DNA of 47,631 nucleotides from Phoronis australis (Eukaryota; Phoronida; Phoronidae). Within the stretch, counting starts at the first letter, position 1, and each line of letters starts with the position of its first letter. A program made the translations under genes and the position numbers. Of the stretch, positions 12,301-26,100 are shown piece by piece. A model generated the notes under the pieces. That model was not told the origin of the DNA and ran no database searches. It saw nothing but the letters and a program-made list of their open reading frames with translations. Location: NCBI GenBank assembly GCA_002633005.1, contig NMRA01000302.1, forward strand, positions 207,192 through 254,822. The letters run 5' to 3'.

Positions 12301-14081
12301 AGAATTTTTATTAAGGCACCGACAGGGGTCGTTTTTAGTGATTTATGTGAAATATGTGATGCCGCAGCAGCTGCTACAAACGAAATACTGTCTGTACTTA
12401 TACATATAGGAGAATTAAATCAGAAGGTGATGTGATGACTTCAAGGTAGAACAGTGAGAAAAGATAACAAAAGATTTAATGTGTACACAACTCAAATAGT
12501 ATTGCAAACCTGTATGAAGTATTTTAATTGTTTTCTCAGTCACTAAGCCTTAGAACGACTCAGACATGCAAGAAATTCTTCTATGATTGTGAAAAAGACG
12601 TATGGGTACGCAATAGGCTAATATCCCTTAATTGTGTGATTGAAACTTTGTAGACGTTGAAAAACACGGTTTGTTATTATGACCTCAGTCTAACGATCGA
12701 GGGTAACTACTATAATTCAAAGAACTTTACGCTAAACATTCGAGTTTGGACTTCTACCGGGTACCAGCAACATCAGCCTTTTAAGTCGTGTAGTCCGAAA
12801 GTTAACTTTTGCTAAAGAACTGATATGAACACGTGAGCATTTTCTTAATTGCGCTGACAATTACACTGCCGTAAAATGCGATGAGTCGGAGGTTTGTTTA
12901 CATCAATAAAGCAAATATAAAACATATACAAATAATAAATCAAAAACAGTACCTATAATCGTTTTCCACTTTTTGTGGGGTTTCTTTGGATATAATGACG
13001 GTCCAGCCCTGGGTGTAGATCGTCACGTTGTTAAGAAGCTTTACGATTTCTGATCGCCTGTCAATTTCATACAGTTTCACGGAATGATGTCCTGAAATGA
13101 AACATTCAAGCAGTCGCCAGGTATCGACTTAAGTAGCGTCACGAACCAATCCGACGGAAGAGTGTGGACAGGTGATGTAAACAATGACTAATCGACGTTT
13201 TTCTTTTCATAAGAGATATTGTCCTTTTTTCGCCAAAATGATTTTTTGTCTTTGTTGTTGAATGGGATACTTTTTTAAATTATTAGCTTTGACAAGAGGT
13301 ATAAAACAATAAGGCTCGTGACATTGTCATTTTATTATAAATGGCAAAAATTCGCCGTTGTTCAGCTGTTTGGTGTACCCACATGCTATTTTTATGATAT
13401 TTGCCCATTTGGCAGTTTGTACGCATTTGGTACTTGGTATCAAACTTGTCGTTTTGCTCGACCCAGTTGGTAGGCAATCGGCCAATACCCATGGTACCTT
13501 TTATCAAATAATTAATTTTAGAGCCGTGACCCTGTACTTCCCAATTCAACGTAAAATAAATACATTGCATTATAGTTGTCTTGTTTTATTTGTCCCTAAT
13601 AAATACGCTTAAATACCTTAAGGTATTGTGAGTGAGGTTTACCTAGACTAGCAGAGAGGGTGGCTGTCACATTTTCAGCTCTATTGCGCGCTGGGGCTGA
13701 TGTCAGAAAAATCTTTTTCTCGTTTTAAGATGACGTAACACGTTTTTAACCATTTAAAAGATGCTATAGGTTATTGCATCAATCAGACTGCCCTATACTC
13801 TAACAGTTTTACTGTAAGAATAGATTTTTTCATTATCAAACCAGTAAAGCCCAGGAAACTTAGCCAAAACTGCTTACGGTGGATTAGAGAAAGCCGTCAA
13901 CCTCGCTGGTGACAATTTTTACGACACTATGTTCACCCTTGTCTAATCCTTATAATTATGGGAAATTCATGTTTGTTTATCATGGCAACCTATCTAAAAG
14001 GAACTCTCTCGCATTGAAGAGAGAGAGAGAAGAAGGGCTGGTGGGGGGTATCGAGGGCCTGAGAGAGGGCCAGGAAGCGAA

Positions 14082-14160
<79 letters not shown>

Positions 14161-17100
14161 TGATATACCAAGTGTGTCTATTTTTCCTACCTGGACCGAA
14201 ATCAGCCTGGCCTGGCATAAAATGAGCTTTACACACAATCGTCAGCGTTTTGAAGTCCTTCCTCGTGTCCCAGCCTTTCGAAGCTAACTGTGAAATACGG
14301 GGTGCCACTGAAATAGGTCCTTGAATGAATACGTCGTCTACACCATAGTGGGATTTTTCCAAGATAAGCCAATAGGCGTATATTCCGAAAATCAAAATTT
14401 TCAGGCGTTTTATTAACACCAAATTAACGACCGGTCTTTGCAACACCAAGTGAACGACCATGGGCGTTTAATCGGCATAATTTTCCTGTGGGGTTATCTA
14501 CGGAAAATCCCGGTAACAACAAGAAAGAGAAAAAAGAACAACTGTATTTTACATTTCCACGCGCAGAGTAAAAATCTGCGACAACAGTACTCTGCACTTG
14601 CACGCGTTTGCATAGACTTGCTTCTGCAGAATCTCTAATTTTGATGAGAATACCACGTGTCCATAGTCTCTACATGATTAGACAAGGAAATGTGATGAAC
14701 GGCTGCAAGATGCAACGCACTCGGTGGTAAAACTATCTCGTGGTGAGAAAACTCGTCAAAATCAACTGCTCTTATTGAGCATACACGGTGATGTCTCGCA
14801 GAATCTCACAAGATGTTGCTCTTCCAGCAAGACATTGCTGTTGCGTTATTGAATTTGACAGCAATTTTCTGTGGTTACAAAAACAGACATGATCGGGAAC
14901 AGGCTCAACAGGTTTACGCGCCTGGGGCCTGTTTCACTTCAATGTATGATAACCGAAAGTTTTGGCGTAACAGCGAATTTCGAACTTCGTAATGCACGTT
15001 GCAGCTAAGATATCAGTCGCATCTTAGTTTGGCGTTATTTTAGCCTATGATACGAAGACGGGTGAAGGAAGACAAAGGAAAAAATCATTTTTATTTCCGT
15101 TTCGGTTGGGCTGAAATCTGGAAGTTTTTTTCATGAATAATGTGATAATGCTGTGCGTGAACTTGGAATCCTGCTTAATCTCAATATCTCGTATGCGTGA
15201 ACTTGGAATTAAATATTCTTTGAGGCAAAAAGGTGTCACTTTTGTTCAGTGAAAAGAATTTGTGGCCTCGCGGTCAACCATTTTCTCCTTTAACGTAACT
15301 TGTGTCGCTGAAACGGAGGAATGCATGTATATGAATAGCTAAATCGATTATTGTTAGGTGAAACTGATCGCCTGTAGTTGAAAAAGTTGGTTAAAATTGA
15401 CATTATTTTATTCAAATGTATTTTGATTTAGTGCAGTGCAAATTTTTATGAACATGAGCGTGATTATTTGAGTGAACCTGTCAAGTTCCCTCGATTATTC
15501 CACGTTCACCAACAGTCACTCCGACCCGCTTAATCTTGAGATTAAGCAGGATTCCAAGTTCACGTACAGCAATAACACCGTCCGTATACTATTCGGTCGG
15601 TCGTCATTTATCGAAAATGAGCTCTCTGTTCTATCTATGTTTGGTCATCCAATTAATTTTCGAATAAACAGGTGAAAAATAAACTCATAGTTTCAATGCA
15701 GTACAAACAAATTGAACTCAGCAAAGAATTAAAATGTAGTTATCTTTATAGACTTTTTCCACTTGAAAACCGTTTAAGTCAACTTCTAACACTACTGTTT
15801 ACCGAACAAGCGGATCTTCACGTACGTAGGCATTTGTGTATGTCCTTGTCAAATTTGTCCCACTTGTTGTTTCCAAGACACGTGGCTTCGATGGCCTGTT
15901 TGTTCATAACATCGCCGTTGATTGCGAAGCCAGTTACGCAATCATGCGTTACCTTGATACCCTTGGCGACCTTTCCCGAGCGAGACGTCTTGTAACCAAC
16001 GTAACTATCGATTTCACACATGTCCAAACTCGAAGTGACTTCTGCGAGAAAAATGAGAGAGTCATATCAAATAAAAAACATAAGATTTTGAAAAAAAAAT
16101 TTCAGAGGGTCAAATTTCAGACCAGAGCTCGAGTTTACATATGTATACTTGTGCTGCTGTAGTGAAAGAGGTCTAAAATTTGATAGCCTCTTCGCGACAT
16201 GTCACTTGTTCAATGCACTGTTTGAAAAAATTAAGAAAAAAAAATATTGAAAAGTGAACCTGAGCCCGTGGTCTGATTTCCAAACTTGAAATTGAACTCA
16301 AAATTATGTTTACTGTTTTCGTCAGGCTTTCACGTTAGGCCTTGGAGATGACCAACAATTTTGATGTCGGCAGATCAAAAGCAATGGTCACACGCTGTAT
16401 CTATGCAAGGATTTCCTACTCTTTCATTCAACAACCGGTGTTTTGGAAATAAATATTGTTTATTTTGAAGTTTCATTTAGCCAGTAGGTGTCTAGGATGT
16501 TACATGTATGTATCAGTCACAATTTCAAAGACCACATGCAACAATCACGAAGCAGTTGCGGCAAAAATTATAAAAGAGAAACAATGAGAATTTCTCCGTT
16601 CTTGCCTCACTGACTACTCACTTTAGTTGTTACTATGTTGCTACGGTAAGACAGTAGACTCTCGAGCACAATCGCGAAACATTTCATATGTTGTTGCTTT
16701 GAGTTTCTCGTACCCAAGAATGACCTGCTATTTATTCAACGAGAAACGTGTTAAAGTCAACGCCATAACTACATCTACAAAAACATTTATGTCAGCAATT
16801 CCTACCCTTCAGAGAATGACATGCGCACACTAATTAGCAGATATCTACAGAAACGTAGAGACCGGTCACATTGTCTTTTATCGATTTTAGAAAATCGTTC
16901 AACTGCATGGGTCTGGCGATAGAGTCCTAAGTACAACATGTCACGTTTCGCAATATGAGGTAAATTGTAAGAAATTCTGAACAGAACGTATAAAAATATA
17001 CAATCTAGCTTGCATCGTGCTGATTGAGGACGGTTAGGTAACCGACTTATTTCATTTGCCTCTCCTTATCTTCCTCTTGTATGTGTGTACATATTTGTCA

Positions 17101-20100
17101 ATCAAACTTCTATTTACCGCTGTTTGCAGATGACTTTCATTCAGTTGTTGAAGCTGTTATTGCTGCATTTTACGGAAACTATTTGTCAAATTAGAACAGT
17201 GATGTACCAAATGGAACCTTTGTCATAAAAATTGTAGTTTTCCAAAAAGAGAGCTAATTGAGAAATTATGAAAAGTGATATTTTGTAAAACGGTGCAAAA
17301 ATCTTCAGGGTGAGTTTATTCCCAAATCTGTATTTACGCATGCAAGCGCAAATGAACACTGGTGTGCCACTCAAATCATATTATGGAGGTTTATCATTGA
17401 CCCTAGATCCAAGGGGTTGGGTTAAACCTCAACATGAATATTTAAAAGTCAAAATTTGGAAATTTCAGGGTTGAGGGTTAAGTCGAACATGGGCATTAAT
17501 CCTGAGGCTTGCAGGAACTCCAAAAATAGAAGTTTTCAAAACTGCTTGTAGCATTAACAACATTGTATTGAAGACCAGAAACAAAAATAATGTTATACAT
17601 TAACTTCAACGTGAGCGACAGAGGGCACCAGTACAGTTCTGTGTCAGAACGTGTGGCACGACAACAGTTCACTTACCATCAGGTCGAGTTTTCCCGAATA
17701 CTGCAGACATCTCACTCCAGTGTGGATTGGTGTTCATGTTTATTTTACCACGGACCACGACCATGTATTCTGTGTCAGGGACGAGATTTGCAATAACATG
17801 CGATATTGTCTTGGAGCCCTTAACCGAAGTCTCGGTGATATTAACTTTCTGCAAAGTGAGAGTTTGTAGTCAGATTTTTGACAGATTTTGTAAAAAATAT
17901 TTCAACCTCAGCAGATCCAACTTGCCCGTCATCCAACTTAAAAGTAGTAATCAGAGGGAACAAAAGAACGTTACTTAAGGTTTATGATGAAAATGTTTAC
18001 ATCTTCGTTGGTAATCAGTTTGCAACTAGGCTAATTATATTTGTGGACAAGAACAGCTGTCATTCATCTCAAAATTGACTTTAAGTCCAGTCATTATAAA
18101 TTCCTGAGATCAGAATACAGCCTAGTCTGTTGTGAAGCGTTCTTTCGGTTGTTAGAGCTCAAAATCATATAATCCTTTGGTCAACAAAACAGAAATGATT
18201 ACATCTTTTCCTAAAACGATTCCAAAAAACTTTTCATGGTGAATTTAATATCGGAATTCAAACTGATCGAAAAATCTCCAGTTTTAGTCCACAATTGATT
18301 GACTTATTTTGTCCAGCATTTTATTGGCCTGAAGTCATCGCTTATGTAATAATCTATATTTAAACTTGTACTAAATCTTGAGGAAAGTCGAGACCCTGCA
18401 AGGTTTATCTGACGAACTGGGATCAAAAAGTTATAAAAAGACCTTAGGTGAAAGGACTGCCAGTGTCGGTCAATCAAAGACCCGTTTCTGGGACAGTGTG
18501 ACATGGGCTTAAGTCCAATCCAGACCAAACCTGCTCAGCTCAGACAAATTAAATCCATTATAATAACCAGGGCCGGATAAAGGTTTTGAGTAAGGGGGCC
18601 AGGGCAGAATATTAGCCAGGATTTTTCCCATCAGACATTTGCACCCCCGAACTGCGTAATGGAATCTGGGAGAATTTTAGGGGGGCCATGGCCCCCTTGG
18701 ACCCCCTCTAAATCCGCCATCGATAACGCACAACATTTCGTACCTCAACATCAGAGCTCATCTTGTTACGGTAGGAGACCTCAAACACCATTCCGTTAGT
18801 TACTTTTAAAGTTACGTCCATGCCATGCGGGGGCCTCCACGTCACGTTCAATTTTGTACTCGGGTCACCGATAGCGGGTCTTGCACTTAGTTCTTGAACA
18901 GGGTCGGGCTTGACTTGAATAAAATTTCACAACAGATCTTTATTAAAATAGATAAATGTAAAATTCTGTGTGATTTCGTGCATAGAAACAATACTCCCAG
19001 ACAATGTCAACGTGAGCGGAGAGGAGAATTACACGTAGTGTGAATGTAACAAATGCTTCGAAACCAAAGAGCTACTGTACTAAGAATTTTCAAGAGAAAG
19101 TGGTTGAAAGGAGGTGTCCGCAAAGAGGCATATTGGACGAAAGTCAACGATCGATTTTTCCCCAAACTGGATGGTTAAGTTTGATTCCTGTTTGAGTGTC
19201 GCTATCTGGAAGACTGTGCAAAACCAAGAATCTAAAAATATAGAAAACTTAAACTGAATAAAGTATATATTTTCTGACCATAGAATGTATTTGTTGACAT
19301 TAGCCCAATTTCACACCGATTGAGTCATGTGACCATGTTGCCGTTGATAGCGATAGATGAATAATTGTAAAAATAATGTCTGGAAACAGTTTGATTTGAA
19401 TATTCAAAATGAAATCTCAAAAACGGTGAATCAGTTTAATTTTCGACAACACTTTAATGCAAAGTGGGTCATTTTATAAATTGATTGGCACTGGACAAGC
19501 CCACTGGAGTGGGAAAACATCTGGGAATCTCCGGCCATACTGTATGTGACAAACATGCCAAGATCCTGGCTAAAGAGAAGAACTGATTCTCAATGAAGGT
19601 TAAATAAGCCATATATATCAAGACCAATAAGCCCAGCATGAATCGAGATTAAGGATTGCAGCTTCTCTACGATGTTATTAACTACTTCCGGAGAACAGAA
19701 CGGCGGAAAACCAGGACGTCTCCCGTCATCATTCGTTGATAAAGGACTGTAGAATACAGTCCGATACGTTCGAACTCTTAATTCTTCGGTCTCTGAGTAA
19801 GTTGGTTTTACTTATACCATTTTATCAATTGTGGTCAGCGTTTCAGAGAACAGTACACATCGTAATGTCTGCGAATTTCGGTTTACATGTACTTCGACCA
19901 ATAATTACTGAGATATAATGATGAAATTTTGATCTTTTCTCTGGGGTTACTTATTGCCTTAGAAGTATAACCATTGTCTTAGAAACATAAGGTGTTTTAC
20001 AAACAATATCAGCCTACTTTCTGTATCCATAGATTGTAACGACCTAAGATAAAAGGGAGTGCTTCGAGATACCATAAATGGCGTGCTTAAGCGATTTTGG

Positions 20101-23100
20101 TGCCTGTGAAAGGCGCATGTGCACAGTTAAGTTTGCGCGTGTCACCATAAAATTGCACCACTGTCGCGAAATTGCGCTCAAACTCCGGCCAAAAGATAAA
20201 GGTGTCTTACTTATCTCTGGGTTGGCTTTAACCTCGTACAGCTTGGGTCCAAGCGAGTGTTGACCTCGTGTGACCTTAACTATGAAGCAGTATGTGCGAT
20301 GTTTGTGGAAAAGATGTGGATGCTTGTAGACAGTGTAGCTGGAGAACTTGGAGAAGTATATCCTGAAGACAGTGAATTCTCCAGTCACCACCTCTTCGGC
20401 TTCGATCGCCTTCGAGTTGTCCACAGAGTCAGACATGTTTGCCAGACAGCTGTTTCTGCAAGCAGACGCAGTGAATGATACGTCGCGTTTATTTATACCG
20501 GTGCTTCCAGAAAGGTTGACATCTCCCTCCAAGACATCGTAAGGTGCTAAAATTAATCACTGTGATGTTTGGGAGCTTCTCCGATGAGTTCGCACAACAT
20601 TAATACTAATAAACCAGTGTGTTTTTGTAAAATTAGACAGCTACACTGGCCTTTTAGTACATGATTCTTAAGGTTTTGTGGTAGAATTTAAGAGTCGCCT
20701 CAAAAGCAAATGAATTAATTATGAAACACGGCGTTCTGCTTTTTAGTTTCGCAATTAATTTTTAAAATATTATCGTAAATAAATTTTGTTGATTGTTTGT
20801 GCCATGCATTGGAAATACTGAAACACATAGAAGTTGGACACAAAGTTCTCTAAAGTGTTATTTATTTGAGTAAAAAACTGTTCTCACCAGTAGTCGGATG
20901 AAAAACGATTTCTGGGTTGCAAATTATTGACTGGTAGTTAATTCCTTTGGACATTATTCGGCACATTCCTGGTATCTACCAATAACGAATTGAGAGTTCT
21001 TTCGACCAATTTGATAACGCTAAGTAGTGCAAAGTCGTTGTTTTTTGTTTGAACGGGTTTGTTGCCGCTTTAATAGTAACAAAATTCATAAACCAGCAAA
21101 GAACTCTGAAACAAACAGATTGAAGCACACTTGTCAAGATCCAATTAGTTGCATAGGCGGATTTAGGGGGGGGGNCCCCCCCCCTTGGCTGCCGCAAAAA
21201 ATAAAACAGCAAGAGCGTAGGGAAATGTTGAGTTAATTAATTAACCCGGGTAATTAAAATTATACGGATGAAAGAATATTTGGCGCTTTCTGGGTAATGT
21301 ACATTCATTGTATTCTGAAGATTTCGTAATAAACATTAAAAAAAAGAATATTTGAATGTGTGCAGTTTTAGTCTTGTCAAATTCGGAGCACGGAGCATTC
21401 GTAACGGAACTATGGCTAAGTATAGGCTCTCCCTACACTCTATCGCAGTGCTAAACGAAATAGGTGGCGCTGTGTCAGAGGGTAGGCTCTCCCGCGATAT
21501 CCCAGGCGACAGGCAGTGGCGCTGCGCACTATGACTCCGTTTCCGTCGTCTACTCCACTGTGCAATGAAGAAATTTTACTTCATTTGTTAAAGAAAATGG
21601 AATCTGAGTAATGGTGAAAAAACAGAAGCTGCTGGTAAGATGTGAATTTTAATCGAAGCCTTAGTGAATCACTCAGAAACTCGCAATTTACTCTCTTTGT
21701 CAAACCTTATCTTAAGACGATTTCCAAAGCAATCCCGTCATTATTGCCAACACGAAAAACGGATTTGGTCTTTTGGGCATTTGAAGACTATTTTAAATAC
21801 AACAAATTTGTTAAGAACCGATTGCACAAATATATAACGTGTAATAAGCATTGCAAAAAGCAGTAGGTTTCGCGCGCAAACGCTGTGGACCATAAACAAG
21901 TAAGTCTTTTAGTATCACATTGGGAGTAAAAGCGTGGTGGTGTAGTGGCAAAGCATGCGCCCTCTCTCTAGTAGGTCGAGAGATCGAGTCGTAAGCACTT
22001 GCATTTTTTTCTGTTTGACACGTTCTCCGTGTTTTTTGTTTGCCTCTTGGATAATACTTCAGGAATCAAGGAAAATACTTGATTTTTAGAGGAAAAAAAC
22101 AGAAAAATTTCCTGGCGGGAGGGGGGCAAACCCCCCTCCCGACCTCCCCCCATTCGATGCTGTACGCATCTACAATCGTAGGTTGGCGTAAATGCTTACA
22201 GCCGTACAAAATGTTGGCCCCCTCCTTGTGATCTCCTAGATCCGCCACTGAGTTGTTAAGGACATACAGCCGCGGGTGCGAAAAAAAAAATTGCCACTAG
22301 ATTGCGCTGCAAGAGTCGGAATGGTGGAAAATGATAGTCAACGGTGCTCTTCTCAGTAGGAACAAAACTGTCAATTTTTATAATGATGCTTTGAACGGTT
22401 TGTCCCATAGAGAAACGGCTGCCAGAAAACAAATTTGAATATAACAAAAATAAAACCACTTGGTGGAACTGAAAACGTCGTCACCAGACACCTATTCACT
22501 AAATTTCATGAAAATTCATCAAGAAATTCGGGTGACACAGATGTAAACGAAAATAACTCAAATTGCCACCAGGGGTGCAGCGGTAGTGGGATTTGTCGTG
22601 TTCGTCACATCTCATGTTTGTGGAAAATCCATTGCCAGTTTTCAATTAAATCCTGTGAGGTATTTAGGAAATACTGTCGCGTACTCCATACGGAAGCAGG
22701 ACGTAAGATGCCAGACATAGATGACGGGAATAAGCAACCACATATACGATTTGTGCGTACATGGAAATGGTATATCCTAACATCAATCAGCTATTGGAAA
22801 TAGTTTCTCAAAATTTGACGACTGTGACTAGATTTGAGCGTTGGTGCTCAAAATGTGAGCGCGGTGGGCCGCCAATACATTACTTCATTACTTGCACAGT
22901 TTTTATGGTAGAGATGTAAACTACAAACACAAGGTGCATTTTGGATATTCTAATAATACAACGAGCGCTTAAACATGAAAAATAACAGTTCTAACGACTG
23001 GAAAAAGATAGTTACAACAACTGCTGAGAAGTTCAGAGAAGTGTGGCTTTCACTTCTGATGTAACATTGTAATTTCTATAGAAGCAAATATTCTGGCTCG

Positions 23101-26100
23101 TGTAATTCGTGGTAATCCTTTTAATAATCACATTTTGTGACGTAACACCGCACTATGTAACACAGTAATTCGTCAGTACAATGTGCTACATCTAAAAACA
23201 CTAAAGTACCCGCGACCCTAAACTGTCGTTGGATGTCAACCAAATATACCCCGGCTCGTGAGGAGGGACGTCACTTACATGGTTTTGGTGAAATTGACTT
23301 GAATGTCCAGGCTAGTGATGTAAGGATAGGGTAAAACCCACCTACAATCCATGTCGTAGAAATTCTGGGATATACAGTTTGGTTGGCTGGGCAACGAAAG
23401 CGGATCTGAAAAACATTACAAAAAATACCCGTTTAGTGAGCATTCTGCACCACAATGGTTCTCAAACAAAGCTGGTATATATATATGATCTTTTGTTAAA
23501 CGTTTCATGTAATCTTTTGTCCAACCTCCAACTAATTTTTGCCTTTTGTGTGCGCTAAATGATTCGCCTCGATCACGAAGGAATGATTTGAACCCAAGAA
23601 CATCGAATAATTTTATCTTATTCAATAATCTGTCGTCTGCCAGTACACTATTTCCGCAGTGAACCGCAAAATACTACCCACACTGCTTTGCTATCCTACC
23701 GAATGATTTATGAACTGCTATTAACAATATGGTCTATAATGAACGGCGCCATCAAGCATTTGATGTGCCGAGGACTTTGCTGGATACTCTGGGGTAAAGA
23801 GTCCAGCACGCTTTCTCGTCCACTTGAGTGTAACTGCTGTTAGCGTCAGACTTGTGCAATGTCTTGAGACATGATGACGATGATGATGATGATGACAATG
23901 ACGATGGCGATGAGGATGATGATAATGATATAGTTTCCCGGATAGACAAGAACCGGCAGTTCGTGTTTGAGACACCGTTATAAACATTGCATTTCACTGC
24001 AAGTCATTTTACGTGCCGAAAAGGGTCTCAAGTACAACTGACTTGTTTCTTCTTCCCAAGCTCAGCAACTATTTCACATTTGTATAAGGAAAAGTTGATT
24101 TTCGTAGTGGCAAGTAGTCAAAATCACATTTCCTTTGACAAAAGGCAGGCGTGCGTTTAGAAACGCTACGACCTAGGTAAATCAAGCAAATGTCACGTGT
24201 TGTCATTAAAAATACACGACCATATCTCATTTAATCCCGCGAAGTCTTACTTTTAGTGACGCCTTAGCGTTACTGAACACAAGGCAGCTTCCCAACTGTA
24301 AATGACAATATAGGCTTGTACAGGTTGTCTGGGAATGACGTCACAAGACAGAAGTCGAGAGCGTCTATTTGCAGAGGATGGATTTCAGTAGCTGTCTCGC
24401 GGCTAGAAAAATCTAACCAACATCATCTGTTTTCATTTAAAATAAGTGGCAACTTTCACATAATCTCGCGAAGTTTTATCTTTTAGCGAGGTCCAAGCGT
24501 TGTTGAACTCTGCCTAGATGCTGTAGGCCTACTGTCATAGACAGATCACTCACGTAGACAGTTAATCAATTCAATTTTCAGAATTTTGAGTAAATTGTCT
24601 ATTTATCGCCTCAAAATTGCTCTCAAGATGTTTCTTACCAAAATAGGGCCTTAGTATCGCAGTCACAAAGAAGGAACTGAGAACTGATCTTTTACCATAG
24701 AGAAATGCTTAATAATGTCATCGTTTGCAGGGCTCGACGCTATTCAAATCGCCAGATTGCATTTTGCGACCTAGCCAAACTCCCAGGTTGCATTTTCAAA
24801 ATCCAGCTCGCATTTTTAAATGCCCGGTCGCAAAAATTTCCCGCCATTTTTACGCTCCAAAATCGATTTTTTTGGATTACCGAGAAAATGTATAGATATT
24901 GCTCTTACCTGCAGCGTTAAATACTGACAAATTTCAGATCGCAAAATTAAGTTCGTTCATGCAGGTACGGTATTACTGTTCCTCACGACGGCTAATGAAA
25001 GGCCCTCAAGCGCAAGGCAAGTTGCCGACGTGAAAGTTGAATCAGTGCTCCCTAACTAACACGTGCATTCGAGTAGCTACGTTTGCGATGTGAAAAGGGA
25101 GAAAATGTCCGTTGAAAAAGTATCCGCGATTTTGCTAGGTCTGACCTGCTACTGGCTGTCATCAAAGTCGTTAAAGATGCAAACTAACTCAGAATGCAAA
25201 TTCCCTCCACTTTTTGTCCGCAACCCAAATTTTGCAACTTAACTCGACGTTTGAAAAACATTTGACAAAAAAAAAACGTGAAACGATGCCCTAACCGAAT
25301 GACGTATTTGGATGCGCAGGAACAATTCAGTGCAAATTTCATAACAAAAATGTGGTACTTATGCTGCACTCAACAATTCGTTTTCTATGAAATGAATAGC
25401 CTCGAAATAATTCCCGAGTGCGTGCGGGATTTCATCGCGTAATTCGAGTTTGCTCCTCAATACCTTCTAAGTATGGGGAAAATAGGTCAGTCACGAAACG
25501 ACACGCATGCCACTAGTGTTAAGTTTCTTTCGCAGGTACGAAACAAAGCCGGGATTTGGTTTTTACATATTGAGAAAAGATGTTTTCGAAAACTGAATTT
25601 GTTTTACAAAATGAGAGTGACACACTATATAGGCTGCGTGTCAATTTTAAATCACGCGCGGTCGTTTGTCGTGCGCTATGATGGGCGCTAGCCTGAACCG
25701 TGGGAGCTTAATGGGAAATTCTCAAAGGTTGAGGGGGAACGCTTAGTAAATCAGTGACCGCTTATTACAAAACACTTCAAAGGTAGGGAATAGGCTTGTG
25801 CGTGAGCATTGTCGTTAACCTGAGTGTTTGCGTTAATAAGATATTAAACGACTGCAATGGTAAGAAACGTTATAATATTACAATTTTGCGAGAAAAACTC
25901 CATCGAGTATAGGGGGGACTTTCTGGATATCGTTACCACCTACATTATACCCTTTTTAGCCACCCGGAATAATTTTGTTTTTAATTGCCCACTTCATCCG
26001 AAACAAGAATGTTTCTAGTGGAGTCTGAACATTTTACGGCGACGGTGGTCCGGGGAGCGAAACCTTGCCAGAGAGAAGAGAAGAATAAAAAATCGTTGAC

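Larger units (their letters stand above)
20546..23278. other. intron between D2 exons with repeats only
   Basis: Apart from the hAT-like fragment, SINE-like block and module repeat listed, I see no exon, RNA gene or conserved motif here. Confidence 0.5.

Noticed and set aside
13980-14461. Long Ser/Leu or Arg/Glu frames around 14 kb
   Set aside because: Translated (GA)n microsatellite.
20504-20546. Longer form of exon 6 using the acceptor at 20546
   Set aside because: It is phase 1, whereas exon 5 ends in phase 2; the joined frame meets a stop.
23721-23997. His- or Ser-rich minus-strand frames
   Set aside because: Derived from the (GAT)n repeat.
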